64,000 bases of DNA from Parelaphostrongylus tenuis (taxonomy: Eukaryota > Nematoda > Chromadorea > Rhabditida > Metastrongylidae), in assembly GCA_019055375.1 (NCBI GenBank), contig JAHQIW010000657.1, positions 62,001 to 126,000 on the forward strand. The letters run 5' to 3'. This document shows positions 1 through 14,400 of the stretch, in pieces (the first letter of the stretch is position 1; every line of letters starts with the position of its first letter). Both the position numbers and the translations under genes were made by a program. The notes under the pieces were generated by a model, which did not search any database, was not told the origin of the DNA, and was given only the letters and a program-made list of their open reading frames with translations.

Positions 1-1050
1 TCGTTCTTCACTTGCTATGATGGATGTCCTTCCTAAAAACGCAATGTTTGTGTTACGTCACAACAGCTACGGTATGCTTTATAGGTCGAAGTAGAGATTG
101 CTTCATAAAATTAGGCGTTTCCTTTGCTGAAACTTGACAGTTCTACTAATATAGATGGCTGGGATATCGTTTATCGACGCATTGATATATTGCTAAGGTC
201 AAGTCAAACTTCATATGTGATTATGACGTTTGTCCAAAATCTTACATATTTCCTCGTTTGATTCCAGCGTCAAAATCAAGACGCATTAGTTCAAAATTAT
301 TATCGCTGCGCCTCTGTGCCCTACGTGTACCTAGGGGTGTAGCTTTTTTGAATTCTGGATTAATCATTTAGATTTTCTTCCACGCAAAACAAAGTGCTTG
401 ATCAGTTTCTTCAACATACTCATCCTCGCATGCCTTGTATGCTGTTAATATATTGCATCAAACTCATACAATCACCCTCCTTCCCGTATGGTCGGACTTC
501 CTAGTCCTCTGACTGGTCCACATGCCTTTACGATCAATTGTGGAAATCAGAAAACTGTTTAATGTGCCGTAACGGGCGCGAGAGTATTTTACGAGTTCCG
601 GCACTATATATTGAACAACATATAGAGGCATGTGGGGATGAGTTTATTGTGAAATGGCTAGACACTTTCTGTACGAGTAAAAGAGTATCTATATACGGTA
701 AATTCAGAAATTGGAAAAAACACCTCGGGTACGCATAGGATACAAAAGCGCAACGATGACGATTTTGCAGTGACTGTCTCGATTTTGCAGAAAGGATAAA
801 AATGTCAAAACCTAAAATTCTTGAAGGGTTTTGAATAAACTCTAAGAATCCAAAGATGAATTTTGACTTGATTCTGGTAGTCTATGACGGAGTCAATCAT
901 TACAGGTATTGAAACATTCAAGCACAACGTAACCTCTATGTCCTCAAGAAGGCGGTGCCGCCGAAACGTCAGCTACTAAACTGCTTTTTTGCTACTACTG
1001 CGACTACAAGCAATGTTGCCAAACTCATGGGCAGCTAAGCAAGATAAGTG
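1..1050. other. No gene recognised
   Basis: AT-rich sequence with only short ORFs and no convincing splice-bounded exon. Near 948-990 it contains a GCCGAAACGTCAGC motif that recurs at about 39.0, 47.3, 48.8 and 54.3 kb. Confidence 0.5.
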
Positions 1051-1063
1051 AAAATTAAATTTA

Positions 1064-1255
1064 TCAGTTATGAACGATGAGGTTTATAAGAAGTTGGTGC
1101 TTTTGAATTAGTGTTTCAGTAGTTTCTAGCGCTCGGAACATTATGCTCTCCTGTTCTTCTGTGATTAACGAGGGCATGATATTTTGAGAACTGCTCGACA
1201 ACAAGCGACCATAACAGATGCCAATGTCGATGGGAACAACTTCAGAAGTTATGGA
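1064..1255 (-). CDS. Candidate terminal exon, unknown gene
   Basis: On the minus strand an open frame of about 65 codons follows a CTTCCGCAG acceptor-like site and ends at a TGA at 1064. The peptide is mixed polar and hydrophobic, with a Ser-rich patch and a Glu/Gln-rich C-terminal half (TEEQESIMFRALETTETL). The longer minus-strand ORF up to 1435 runs into a dispersed repeat, so only the downstream part could be genuine. No upstream exon was linked to it and the family is unknown. Confidence 0.28.
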   Translation of the reverse strand, partial: SITSEVVPIDIGICYGRLLSSSSQNIMPSLITEEQESIMFRALETTETLIQKHQLLINLIVHN

Positions 1256-1269
1256 CGGGATATCTCTCT

Positions 1270-1435
1270 GCGGAAGTGGCTGAACTGACACATGACTGAC
1301 GAGCTGTAATGCCGCGGAACACGTTCTTGCACTGTATAAGTGCATGAAAGGCCTCACGCAAGCCTCAGAATATGTTGGCAGATCATATTGCTTTGATCTC
1401 GGTCTCAAAAGCACCCAAAACGAAAGGTATGACAA
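1270..1435 (+). repeat. ACACGTGTTTCG-core repeat, copy at 1.3 kb
   Basis: It matches 37.07-37.23 kb: GAGCTGTAA, then an ACACGT block, a CACTGTATAAGTG block and a shared 3' part. Related copies lie at 2.7, 3.4, 45.6 and 57.0 kb (inverted). Confidence 0.6.
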
Positions 1436-1439
1436 ATCA

Positions 1440-2482
1440 TACTTTGTCAGCCACGAGCAATGGAGTGTACAACTCCCAGAACTAGGCTGAAGTCAGTGCG
1501 AGAGAAGTTCCGAAACGAGTCAGTATCGCCCTTTGCCAGGAGGCTCGACCTCACATTACAAAGCCGACTCACCAGATTCTGGAGAAACTGAGTTGGATCA
1601 TGGCATCCACACTCACCGTATAGCTCTGTTATTGTTCCATCTTATCATCTCCTCAGTCGCTCTGGAAGAAGCATCTGTGGGAGACAAAAAATTTGGAGAC
1701 CACAACCAGTTCGAAGGCGACCCTCATCCACTTCTTTGATCGCCAACGTCATTTTTTTGGAAAGCATCTCTTTGCCCAGCTAATGGTTGCACATCGTTAT
1801 CATGATAGTGATTAAACTGTTAATCGATTAATCCGTCTAATGACTAACAATTGTATGAACAAAAGTGCCAAAATGCGAAAGAATTTAGGGGACAGCGAAG
1901 CGGCTTTGAGGAATTCGGACTTGTCAGAATCGTCAGTGTAGACTTCGATGGAGACATGGCAACCTCGTGCAATTTTTTTTTTTTGAAGAACACTTTGTAT
2001 GATAGTTTTCAGTTTTCATGCCACAGTTTGGTGAGAATTGATCTTTTGGATTCAAGATAAAAATGGAGATAGAATGAAGCACGTTTGATGCCAATGATAA
2101 GCGATGAAATCATTAGCTTCGTCACTGATAACACCATTAGTGAACTGCTTCACACCGATCAATGAATGTATTCAATTCTCCTTGTTCCGTTAATTGTAAG
2201 ACTTACGAATGCCAACGATTTTGTGAGTCTTCTGCATGTTTTGAAATCTATCCCTTCAATAAGATGTTTAAGAGTGATTTTTTAGTGTGATAATCGAAAA
2301 GCGTTAACGTTTCATGATATTCCACTATTTTTTACGGCTTATTACGATTAAGTTTCTAAAAACTGCACACCATATTGATTTGGTGATCGACACTCTTTTA
2401 CTAACTAACAGTCAATGTAGTGTTGTTTATCAACGTCTTTTAAGTAAGGACTTTTTGGAACTGTTTTTTTTTTCAACCTCAG
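1440..2482. other. Non-repetitive stretch, no firm gene
   Basis: Several short ORFs, none bounded by convincing splice signals on both sides. A plus-strand frame near 1855-1940 (MNKSAKMRKNLG...) could be an upstream exon of the next gene but was not connected to it. Confidence 0.35.
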
Positions 2483-5400
2483 CATTGAGGAGGCAGTTGA
2501 AATGTTCTGTAAAAGCAAAAGCAAGCGCAAAGTTGATATTGGAGTGCCTTACTTTCAAGAATATAAGGTAACTACGTATTCTGAGATTCTCATGAGAAAG
2601 ACGCCCCCGGTGATTGTTTCACCCGTTCGTCGAGTGTAACAGGCTTGTCGTCGATTTCTCTGTAAAGGGATAGTACTCTAAGGAACTGACTGAGCGAAAA
2701 GGCACCGTGCAACTGGCGAGTCTGTAAGGCTGAAACACGTGTCTTGCACTATATAGGTGTCTATAACAGGCTTCGTAAAACGCTCAAAATAGATGTCAAA
2801 TTAAATTATTTTTGAGCAAAATCTTAAAATAGTCGCTTGCAAGATGTGGTTATATCGAAAAGTCCAATTTTTCTTAGTTTATTTTCCGAAATTTAGAAGA
2901 CTATTCAGATTGAAGAAATTGATTACGTTAAAATGATCAAGGTATTTTTCATAAGCTCAAAAGTCTAAGAGATGGGCTGCACGGGTATGCTGTGCAAGTG
3001 AGTACGTGACCTCGCGCCTCACTTAGTGTTGACTTTTTTTTTGGTCGAAAATTTGGTAACGTACAACTAGCATCTCCCTGGCGAAGGCAACATAGTGAAA
3101 ACAGCAAGTTTCTCTTCAAAAAGTTGTTCACTATGCAACTGAATGCTGTGTCTGATAATTATTTTCTGAGTCATGCATGCGGTGTTATGGGCATTTATGC
3201 AGTGCAATACACGTATTTCAGCCTTGCGCAGCTTCTTCAGTCTGCACAGTGCCTTTCGTCCCTAACCAGCTAATCCTCTTAGGGTGAACCAAACCCCCTT
3301 ACGTAGAGGAGACGCAGACGTACTACTTACCTCTATGTAAGGGAATTTGGTTTCTCATACGCTCAGCTGACGAGACTGCAAAGCCGAAACATGTGTATTG
3401 CACTGTATAACTTGCCCATAACAACCACATGCATGACTCCAACAAGTAATTATCAGGCATATTGAAATTTGAGCGTGGTTTAAAAAAACAAACATTTGGG
3501 ACAAACTGTATGAATGTTATGATTACTATGAATGCTATATCTTGGACTTTCTCTGTGAGCGTATAAAAACACTTGGCTGAGTAACTGTGCTAAGTTTCAA
3601 GAGCAGAACAATCCATCAAAACGTTTTCGCATTGCGAATCAAATTTACACTGTCAAGTATGTGTCTGTAACTTAGGAGGTCATGGATTTCAAAAAAGTGA
3701 AATGGCATGAATTGTTGTCCTTGCAGCATTTCATCCGTTAGATAGGATTGAAATATGTCGTATATCAATCGCACTTCAAACTAGAGGCCATTTGTAAAAA
3801 TTCTTAACAAAAATTTTTACTAAGTCCTTATCACCTTACAGTTTTGTTTACTCGTTCTCAATCTTATAGAAGCGTTTCGCATTTAGAAAATAAACTGCAA
3901 GGAGACACTTGACCGAGGTCGCTCAATAATTGAAAACAATGTTCCTCTACTTGTTCAAGAAGAGACTAACCAGCTAAATCATCGACTTAATGTGCTCACT
4001 AAGAAGATCCTTACTGCCGAGGTAGATCTTTTTGATTTGAGTAATGTGCTAAATGTGTTTGAGAAACAAAATAATTTTTGTAATAATCACTTGGCAGTCC
4101 TGGATAATAAAAATAAATATGACGTGGACATCATTACTATTTCACCATATTTTTGGTGAACTTTCATGCTATTGAAAATATCAATAATATTACTTATTGT
4201 AAGAATGTTTCAGGTTCTAGATTCCAGCTCTTTCGGTCTTGCAAAGTACATGGCCCGTCCGGATGACGCAACTGCGACAACGCTACCTCCTTGTCCTGCT
4301 CCGAACCGCACCATGTTTACCACCCCCAGTCCCTACAATGCCATCAACTACACAGACTACTACATTCGAAAGCTCTACTTCTACAAAACAGCACAAGACA
4401 ACGTCGATATCTGCATCATTATCAGTGTCCTGGTAAGTCACAAACCCATCCACACCACCAAGCTTCTGAAACACCACGGATGTCATCTGCATTAATCTTC
4501 GATCTTCTACAAAAATGTTGACGTCCGTCTACATCACTGGTTTCTAAAAAGACACTCGACATCATCTGCACGACCACTTTCTGAAACACCATCTAGGCCA
4601 TCGACATCTGGGGAATCGACGTCGTCTAAAACATTGGTTTCTGGAAAAACACCAACGTTGTCTACACAATCAGTAGAAATCAGACAACACAGACAGCACT
4701 GTCGATACAAGCAATAATGCTTACATAATAATATAGAAGCGAAGACAAGACAATGAATATGGCTCCGTCATTTTTCTGAAAAAACATCGCTGCATACTTT
4801 AGAATTGTCGGTACCATCGAATCGCATGATTCACAGAATCTAATGCAAACAATGCTCATTCTTCTTCAACATGGACCTCAGAATTTTTCACAAGAGTGAA
4901 GGTCTGTCATGTGGTGAAACATATTCATGAGACATCATATTTGGATAATCCATTTTTGAAGAGTAATTTATCAAATAGGAACGCATATAGCGCAGTGGTT
5001 AGAGATGGTCTGCGTCGCACACAAGGTCATGGTTCTAAATCGTGCTCATGGCTCATCAAGCCATCCATCCCTTCGGGATCGGTAAATTGGTACTAAACGG
5101 GTCATCACCTCTTCCAAGAGGATAAGCGGCAGTGACTCGATACATCCATAGGCTACCACGAGTCATTGTAAAGGCCAGATATGCATTTAATCACCTTGAA
5201 CGAAGTTGAAAATTGAAGACGAAGGCAGTCGCATCTCTTAGGGATTGGTCAATGCCGAAGGCTTTATCTTTCATCATTTTAATTCATCAATAGCAATATA
5301 ATCATATGCAAGTTTCTAAGAGTCTCAAACTCGATATAAGAGTCGCTTTAGAATATATGCTAGAACTGGGAATTTTCCTAAATCATTACATGATGCTACT

Positions 5401-8400
5401 ATTTAGTTTTCAGAATCAAGGAGACCATTCCTAATGCCGACATTTTATAGCACTCTTGCTGAATACGATCCATTTCACAATTGGATGATGACCATATATG
5501 TGAGTTTTTTCCCCGATGTGCGATGTGATAAGCTAATAATAGAAAAGATTATTTAGAACTACATGTTCAAAACGGAAGAAATTTGTAATCAACCACCGAT
5601 CACGGATCTAAACTCAATTACAGAAGACCAACTGTGTGGATTTCTTGCGACATTGGCTGCTGTCCATCCTGGTATTACGTTTCAATGGTTACATAGAAAA
5701 AGTAAAAACATGTTTTTCAATCAAATTTGTTCCCCATAATTATAAGGTGGCCGAAGTAATCACCAATTCTTAGTGAGTTCCGTTTACTTCAGAAAGAGGA
5801 GTGTATCACTTCGAGATGACGCTCAGTTTCAATGCTTTTGTCTAACTCATAGCCAAAAGTAGCCTCTCATCTTTTGCAATATACATTTACTCCCAGCTAG
5901 GTATTGTAGCAAATGTTGAGCTCATTTTATCTTCAATGATCTTATGTGCGAATGAATCTTACTGTGGATCGTAGTTCAACATTCAAGAAATCGCCCAAGT
6001 ACGGATCTGTAAGCCATCTGTAGGAGATCATATAATTCCAGGAACCACATGGTTTGGAAACGGAAGCAAAAACCTTATAATCTTGCTAACTTTGCAGTGA
6101 TATAAATATTACTTAGCTGACATTCGGTTCTTTCCGATTAGGAGGGAACAGAGAAAGAACGGTGCTCATTAGCTAGAGAGGAACTTTTCATAAGAGTATT
6201 GGCAACATCTAAATTATAGCATTTCTACTGATTTTTTTTCGCAGTGTTATGATGTTACTTATATAACTAAGAGAAACTGAGTGGTGAGCAAAAATACGGC
6301 TTCAGGCGGGAATCGAACCCGCGTTTCATCCTATCCGGGGACGCGTGCTCTACCACTACACCACCGAGGCACATTTGCGCCATCACTCATTCTTCAACAT
6401 CTCTATGTTAGCTATCAGCCACCAACCTTTAGCAGGTTTGGTCGGATATGGTCGGGATTTATAGAGCGAAATCGCATATCCGACCAAACCTGCTAAAGGT
6501 TGGTGGCTGATAGCTAACAAAGAGATGTTGAAGAATGAGTGATGGCGCAAATGTGGCCTCGATGGTGTAGTGGTAGAGCATGCCTCCCCGGATACGATGA
6601 AACGCAGGTTCAGTTCCCGCCTGAGGCCGTGTTTTTGCTCACCATTCAATTCTCTTAGTTATATGAGTGTTAGCAACCATTGAAAAGCTGGGACATGAGG
6701 CTACAGCCTCACGTCAGCGGTTTTTCAAAGCACACGTACATGACGCTGTAGTATCCAGATCAAAATTATGTGTCACATTCGCCTTTCGCCTTCATTTTCG
6801 TCACGCGTATAACTCGTAGGAAACTGAAAAGCATATCAAGTGTAGAGAATTTTTACAGTATCTTAGTCAATCGTTTTATCTAGAGTTCTTTTCAAAGTGG
6901 AGGAAAAATTCCTAATTGGTAAACTCCTGATAACAATACATTGGTCGCCCCGTCCCGCCCATTGCCACGCCCACTGCTATGGCCGCCGCTCTGTCGAGTA
7001 GCCAGTAAACAATCTGCCAAAAGTGTAAAACTCGGTCTTTTTTCCCTGCTAAGCCGTATTTCAAAAACTTAAGCGCATCGCTGGAGTCAGGAGACATCAC
7101 TCTATCAGTTGATTACTATTAGTCTAAGAAAAGCTCTGTCCGGCGGGGTTTTAAAGCACAAATTGAAATATCAAAAGATCTTTCTGAAAAGTAAACACAT
7201 TTTTCAGTTTTTGAAGCTCGTGTCATAAATTGAGTGCTATCAACTGGGTGGAAGGAGTTTTGTCCAGCAAAATATAAGCGAGATAACAGAAAAAAATACG
7301 TGATTTCATGAAACATTATGTTAATTTCAATTTTACAGCGTTATAAAAGGGTGTTTTGAAAAACGGCCATGTGGGGCTATAGCCAGAAATCTAAGCTTTC
7401 CAATAATACCTAAGATTCCCAAGAAACGTTTTTTGTCCAACAATGAGATCAGTTTTCAATTTTTTCCCTAAAAATCAGGAAAAACCTGACATTATAATGA
7501 CGATCTCTTTGCACTTTGCACTTTGGTTTGATACGTCATCACAGGAGTTTTTTTTACTGTGCGGATCCCAGTACTTCTAGCATTTAATTCGTTTTTTTTC
7601 GTCTTCTTCTAGAACGGCATAGGATACTGGTTGAGCGAGTCTTCTTGCAATCTTGAGGATAGCTTCGCTGTGGCATTGCATAGGGCGCTATTGATGACTG
7701 CTGGAGAGAAATGGGGGTGGGGGAGCGTGGAGCTCGCCTCCACGCGCGCCGTGACCAAACATCACAACCACTAGGCAGCGACTCCCCCGTGACGATTTCG
7801 TAGAGTAAAAATATTCTGGGATAAAATAACATGAACTCGTACGCTTAAGTTCTAGTGGGCGGTCCATTATAGCACTAAATGATAAATGTACACAATCTAA
7901 ACGTGCTCAAGCTGATAGTGCATTTTCGTTTACATCTATCCCAAAAATATTTTTCGGATTCAGTGGAAATGTTGGCAAAGATATCCTCAAAATTAATGAA
8001 TTGCTCAGTTTTTTGAAGAGTTTTAAAAGTCCTGACAAAACTCTTGGTAAAGGCTAATGTAGAGGAGTTATTGCGTTCACCCTCCGAATAAGTGCTTGCT
8101 TTGTCTCAAAGTACATTGTTTTACATGCTCTCTCTAAATAACATATGTGCAAAAATCTGCACAGTCCTCAATTCTGTATTGCAAATATGAAGCAATATCA
8201 TCACATCACAACGACAATTTGATTCGATTAGAAAAATATGTTAACGGTCAAAAGTAACATCAGGAAACTGCGAACATCTTTCATCTTGACATATCTTGTA
8301 TATCAAATGAAGCCATGAGCATAAATTACCTTATGGAATCCTCAAAGATCATGTCGTTTTTCTCAGGCCCATTCTGTTCGTTATGTGATCGATTCATGTC

Positions 8401-11400
8401 TGAGTTACGGGAGAGAGTGTTTTTCATCCATCCGCTTTGGGAAGTACGTTTCTTCTTACTCTCTTTCATATATACATATACATACATATATATATATATA
8501 TACATATATAGTATATATATTTAAGTATAATAAGCCAGCTTTCCTTTAATTCTTGGCATAACCAGTCAATCATTTTCTCACAGTTGATTAAGCTTGTAGC
8601 ATGAGATTGTCAGCAAAATCCTATTCGGCTAACGTTTCCATGCGTATTCCTTTCTCCAAGGCTGCAGATTCAAGTTCTATCTTCCTTTGTTGTGCGACCT
8701 CGATGTGCATCTTCGCCTTCGTTTCGTTTAAGTCAAACATCATTCGGGAAACCACCGTTTGAATGAAGAACCTCACTCGGTAAACTCCTCGTGAACACGA
8801 TGAAGTGTGTGCGATAAATCATGTATATGTATATATATACTCAGGAATCCTCGTCTTCTTTGGCGGAAACGTATTCGAGTCTTCATCAGTCTCTATTGTG
8901 TGTAGAAATGGCCAAGAAGTTTTATCTGGTTGCTAGTGCCTAGATAATTTGAAGCTTACGTGACAGCATTTGATAGTTACGTGCAGAGAATTTTTCCGTT
9001 CATTTCGTTAAATCGCAAGAAGAAGGTAGCTGCATATCATGCGGTTGGTGCATATTCTCACTCATTCCGGTCTAACGCACTCGAGAAAGTTTCAGACACT
9101 TTGTACGAAACGCTTTTTTACTAGTTTCTCTCACCAAATCATAGATTGGAAATCGGTTCTTTAGGAATCAGGACACTCTGCATTCAATTTACACCTGCTT
9201 ACCTCATATAATTAAAATTCTCATCATTAGATCTGGCGAGTTCGCCAAAGACCTCTGAGTACTTCGTGATCGGCGAGTATTTATAGTTGAAGGAGATTCC
9301 CTAGAACATTTGGACGACTGGTGGATTGCTGACCACACTTAGGGATCACACAGAACCCTACTGTGACTGTTTTCACTTGTTCAATACCAGTGCTAGAAAT
9401 GGACATCCCGTGATTTCCGTTGTGTTCACATAGAAGTTTCTATCTAAGACTTGAATACATTTAGTCGACCATTTTTGATTTACCAAGAATAATCTCTAAG
9501 ATACGCTTGAGTGTTGTTTTTTTGTAGTAAGCTATTGGCTTTGGAGTGATACATAGAGCAGCAATAGTGAAAACTTTTGCCGACAGAAGTAATATAACTA
9601 GATTTTGCACATTGCATAATAAGACATTTCTTACTAAAAAACCGAATATTATATAACTGTGTAATCCGCTTGAACAGAAACTCTACAAATTAGTCTCTAA
9701 TTTTACGTCCTAATGAGTTCCTAACGACTGGGTACTTTGCGAAATACTACCACATAACTGCCAAGTTGCGATGAAAACCTGAGACATCAGGTGAGTTCGA
9801 ATCCGCGATTGAATTTTCCAGTGATTCATCAATCATTCACCACACCATCAAGGCTATTTCCTGCTTCTCTCTCGGCCACCTATTCGATGGCCGTCAGCAA
9901 TCACTGGCCAGGATCAAGCAGCGCAAATTCGACATGAATCCGCATCTAAGCTGAACGTCACCGTCTGACATCATAATATTAGCTTTTTACTCAACTGCCT
10001 AACTGAATTTCAACGATAAAGTACGTTGCGAAATATAATGAGAAGATTATGCGCCCTGAAGCTGCAAGCTTTGTTGGTATGTCAGTATTCTCTGTGTTGA
10101 TTCATTCTGCAATTGTAACTTTGTGTTTCGGTAAAATGTTCTACAGTGAGTTCTGCGTCAACAAGAAGTTCTTTCTTTAGTTCGTGCTGAAAAAGATGCT
10201 CTAGCTGCATAATCTACTCTGAGGATAGTTTAATAAATTTTTGTAGTGGCTGATTGTTTTGCCTGAAGATAAAAGCCTCTTCTCACAGGCCTGTCCTTCT
10301 CACGGTACTCTGTGCATGCGGTTCTGTCAGCCTGAATAGCTATAACTAAAGAGTACTCTCGATAGTGAACGAAGAACACAGAACAGTCTTCTATCCTGTT
10401 TATTCATTTCCTTTTTGAGTCTTCCCATCTGAAATTACGTCAGTTTTCCTTCTAAGGTCAATTTTGGTATTGCACGTCGACAATGATGACCATAAGGAAT
10501 GTGTCATGCTTCCTGTACAGCTTCTTCAAGTTGCGTTGAAGGCCTCAACCATGTGTTCGTCCATGCATAACATGCAGACGATGGAGGTTACGGCTCAACA
10601 GATTTTTCTACTAGTATGCGTCCAAGCTGGATCTTTGCAGCTCTTCTGCAATATCGATACCGCCTCGGCTCACTCTTCTGTTCTCACTTGTGAATAATTC
10701 TCGGCTAGCATTTAGATGCTACTGTATTCAAACAGTTCTACGGGCTTCGTATTACTTCTAATTCTGTTTTTTTCTAGGAAGATGAGAAGCTCATCATGCG
10801 ATTACTTTACGGCAACATACCTTCACCAAAAGCATTTTGCTCAACCGTTGCGCCTGCATGTTATGAGAATTACGAAAGCCGAGGTATGGTGGTGACGGTA
10901 ATCAGAATAGCTGTAGACAGTCTGCTCTATGTGTTTTGGCATATTTGTTACATTCATCTACGATTCAGAGAGTTCAGTGAATGATTCGCAACAAATGTGA
11001 TTTAGTTTCGTAACATCACTGAAGCTGTAATTTGTCTTGAGTGTCAGCGCTTGTATGACTATTAGTAACGTTATTCAGGTAGGTATAGCATTCATACTTG
11101 CATCTTATTCAATTGCTCATTCAGTTGCATTTTACAATTTGCAACTTGAGTTGATTTTATCCATGCTAATGTTTTTTTAAGGTTTTCTAGAAACAGCTCT
11201 GTTAGACGTTTCAGCATCGGTTTTTACTCGACAAAGAAGTGGTGGAAAAATTTCTACAATTTTTACGCTCTTCAATCTTCCATAATACTTGCGCTGAGTT
11301 GTGTGAAATTTGGCAGCCTCTTAATCTCACAATCTTCCCGCATGGATTCACATACGACGGGGTGAGTCGAGAACTTTACTCTCAAAGCATTCTATAAAGC

Positions 11401-14400
11401 GAATCTGGGGTGTTGACTTTCAATGTAATTGTAATGCTCATCCTAGCAGGAATGAAATTATTGTAAAATGCTGAGTCTATGGATTAACTTTGTTGAATGA
11501 CAGTATATATTCCTATCTCCTTTTTTATCAATGAAGTACCTATTAACAACCAATAATAGTGCATATAAGGGGCCGAAGTCAATAATTCCCTTATCAAGCA
11601 ATGATTCTAGATCTCAAATCTCACATTTAGCCAAGAAGAATACGTTATACATTGCTTTAAAATCAGAATATCATAGATGTCTGAGAGTCAGAATATAACT
11701 GTTTTTGTGCTTCATAACTCTCCTCTCTCTCTCTTCGATGTGCTAGGACTCGACTCTCTTCTGATTCTAGTAGTAGATGATTTTGGTACATCCCAAATGA
11801 GTGACGAAAGCGCGACATTTGTGCGCACACAGGTGCGTGAGTTGTTTGTACTTCAAATACTGTTAAATAGTAGTAGTCTCCTAGTCGAAGGAAATCAGAG
11901 ACTCCAAAAAATATGCATTATTGGATGACCTCAAGTCAACGTGGGGAAATTCCGCTATTATGACAAAATTATGCAACAACTGAGATAAATGGCAGTGGTT
12001 AAGTGGTTGACGGTAATGATAAGATCTGGTCCTACCAGCCATATAGATAATGTTTACAATTTTGTGTTGTAGTGCATGAATTTCCTCACACACAGTTACC
12101 AAGTTGTCGTTGACATTGCTACCGTTGTCCTACGCCCGGAGCGAATATGCAGTCTGGTAAGCGGCAATTCGTTTCACCTGTTGATTTTTGAACATTTTCT
12201 TTTTAGCCATATCCTGGCGTAACACGATATTTAGAACACTTTCGGAATGTCGTTGATAATTAGGTGTCCTGCCGCATGCATGCAGTAAACTCTTGCTGTT
12301 ATTGTAACTCTGCCAAGGAAAAGCACTTCAACAACTCAAGAGGATTGTTCTTGAAGTATTTTACCAACTTTAGACTTTGATCTTCATGACCTAAGGCAAC
12401 TTTTCTGTGTCTCGTCGAATTCATCAATCAGCTTTCTCAAAACTTTTGTGGTTGGAAGGAAAATCGTACTGCTGACGGCAATAAAAAGAAAGTCCGGTGA
12501 CAATTCTCCTTTTGCATGGTCCTGCTGAGAATTATTGCTTTTGAGACCATAAAAGAATGAGCGCATGTAGCGCATCGGTCAAAGGTGCTCTGCATCGCAC
12601 ACGAGGTCAACGGTTCGATCTTGCCCTCATCGCTCACCAGGCCATCCATCCCATCCGAGATCGGTAACCAGATTGGTCTCGGACTCGTCTGGAGGATAAG
12701 CAGCACTGATTCGGCTTAGCGGGAGGCCACAGCGGGTTATTGTAAAGGGCAAATATGCATACAATTACCTCAAGCAGAATCAAAAATTAAATACGAATGC
12801 ATGGCGCATCCCTCAGAAATTGATCAACGCCAAGTGTTTTATTGTTTATCCTTTACTTATTAGCCATAGGTCCTAGACGTGATTAATCCACATTTGCATT
12901 TGAGACTCTAATCTGACTGTCCGTGCACTTTACGGAATATGTAATCAGTTCTCATGCGTAAATCAATAATTTAGTTGGAGCATTCCCTTTTTTTGAGAGT
13001 AAGCCGTTGCCGTTCTCTTACTTCTCAATGCATCACTTATATAAATAGAACTGAAACGAAATTCGACGTTCAATGTTACGGTTTTTCTTTAGGAGCTCAA
13101 ATGGTGCGAGTTAAACGAGACACCAAACATGTTACACTGCCTTCGTGAGTTGTGCTTGGAATGTAAGTTTGTAGCATCTTTTGGCATAAAAAGAAATAAC
13201 AAATATAAATTCTGCAGTGTTGGCTGATGTTATTTCTCTATGCTGTCATGTTTGTGACCCACTTATGATATCGTCAAGGATTTCTGTTCAAAAATTACTA
13301 TAGTATAACTCTTGTAGTATGCGTATTGCACAGTGGTGAAGGTGTTTTTACGATCCAAACAGTCATTGGTTCGATTCCAGCCCACAGTCTAATTAAAGTT
13401 GCTCATCTTTGCGGTGTCTATAGAGAGCCTCAGACTTGTATGGATGAACAGAAAGCACTAACGTGATACATTAGTTCAGAAGTCAATTTATAGGATAAAT
13501 GAGCGTTCAATCTCCTTCGGTGTGTTGAAGAAGTCTAATTCTCTCATCTTTGAGATCGTCAAAGGCGACCGCTTTGCGCTTCCATTTAGTATTTTCGAAA
13601 AAAGCACTGTGGATTCCTCTTTGCAAGTCCGATAGGTCTCTGAGAGATTCCAAATCCAATATGGATGATTAAGCATCTAATGGCTGCATAAGTATTCACT
13701 TTAATTTGTAAGAATGTTTAGAGCCTTACCCGAGGTTGGTACGGCACGGTCATATACCGGTGTTTTGGAGGTCTCGAGCTCCTCGACAGTGACCCACGCC
13801 CCGCATTAAGCCCTGCATTGTAGCAAGGAAGGAGGCGTATGTGGTGACAGCACAGTGTACAAAAACATCTATGCCATCACCACTAATCAGTCGATGAATC
13901 TCGGTTGGTAGAACAAAATTGATCCATGGCATCGACTGTTTTAAAAACTCGCAATAAAACATTCGAAATAATTTCAAAAAAAGTGTTTAAAGCCTAAGAA
14001 AGATTGGTAAGCCAGGGCCACACACGCGTATTTCGGAGGTCTCGTCCTCCTCGTCAATGACCAACGCCCCATATTCACACTAAGGACCACTGATCGCATG
14101 TATCAGCGTACTATAGCAAGTGACTTTTCTTCGCGCTACTCAACTTTTTTGAAACAGATTTAGTACACTTATTTGGGTTGTTTCTGCAATATAAGATTTC
14201 TTCTCCTCCAAAATATTGATACCACCAGTTTGGGAAGCAAGACTTGATATAAGCCAGTCAAAGGTATTGTATAGGCCATCTGCGCATTCAAGAACCTATT
14301 CGCTGCCACGGATGGAATTCAATGCATGACAATTTTCTCAAAGAATGATTGACGCTGGAAGCTTTCTCGTTTTCTTGTTGCAATTTCTTTGAGAGTTCTG

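Noticed and set aside
4239..4521. Overlapping ORFs in other frames and antisense around 4283-4521
   Set aside because: Shadows of the exon 4214-4432, which alone has an acceptor and a gtaagt donor.
6299..6371. Functional tRNA gene on the minus strand
   Set aside because: Cloverleaf is nearly complete, but position 33 is C, the acceptor stem has a mismatch, and it is one arm of a repeated palindrome.
6281..6649. ORFs on both strands at 6281-6496 and 6649-6383
   Set aside because: They run through the tRNA-like palindrome and mirror each other.
7584..7832. 82-codon minus ORF, and similar ORFs at 27151, 40570 and 61177
   Set aside because: All read through copies of the second SINE-like family.
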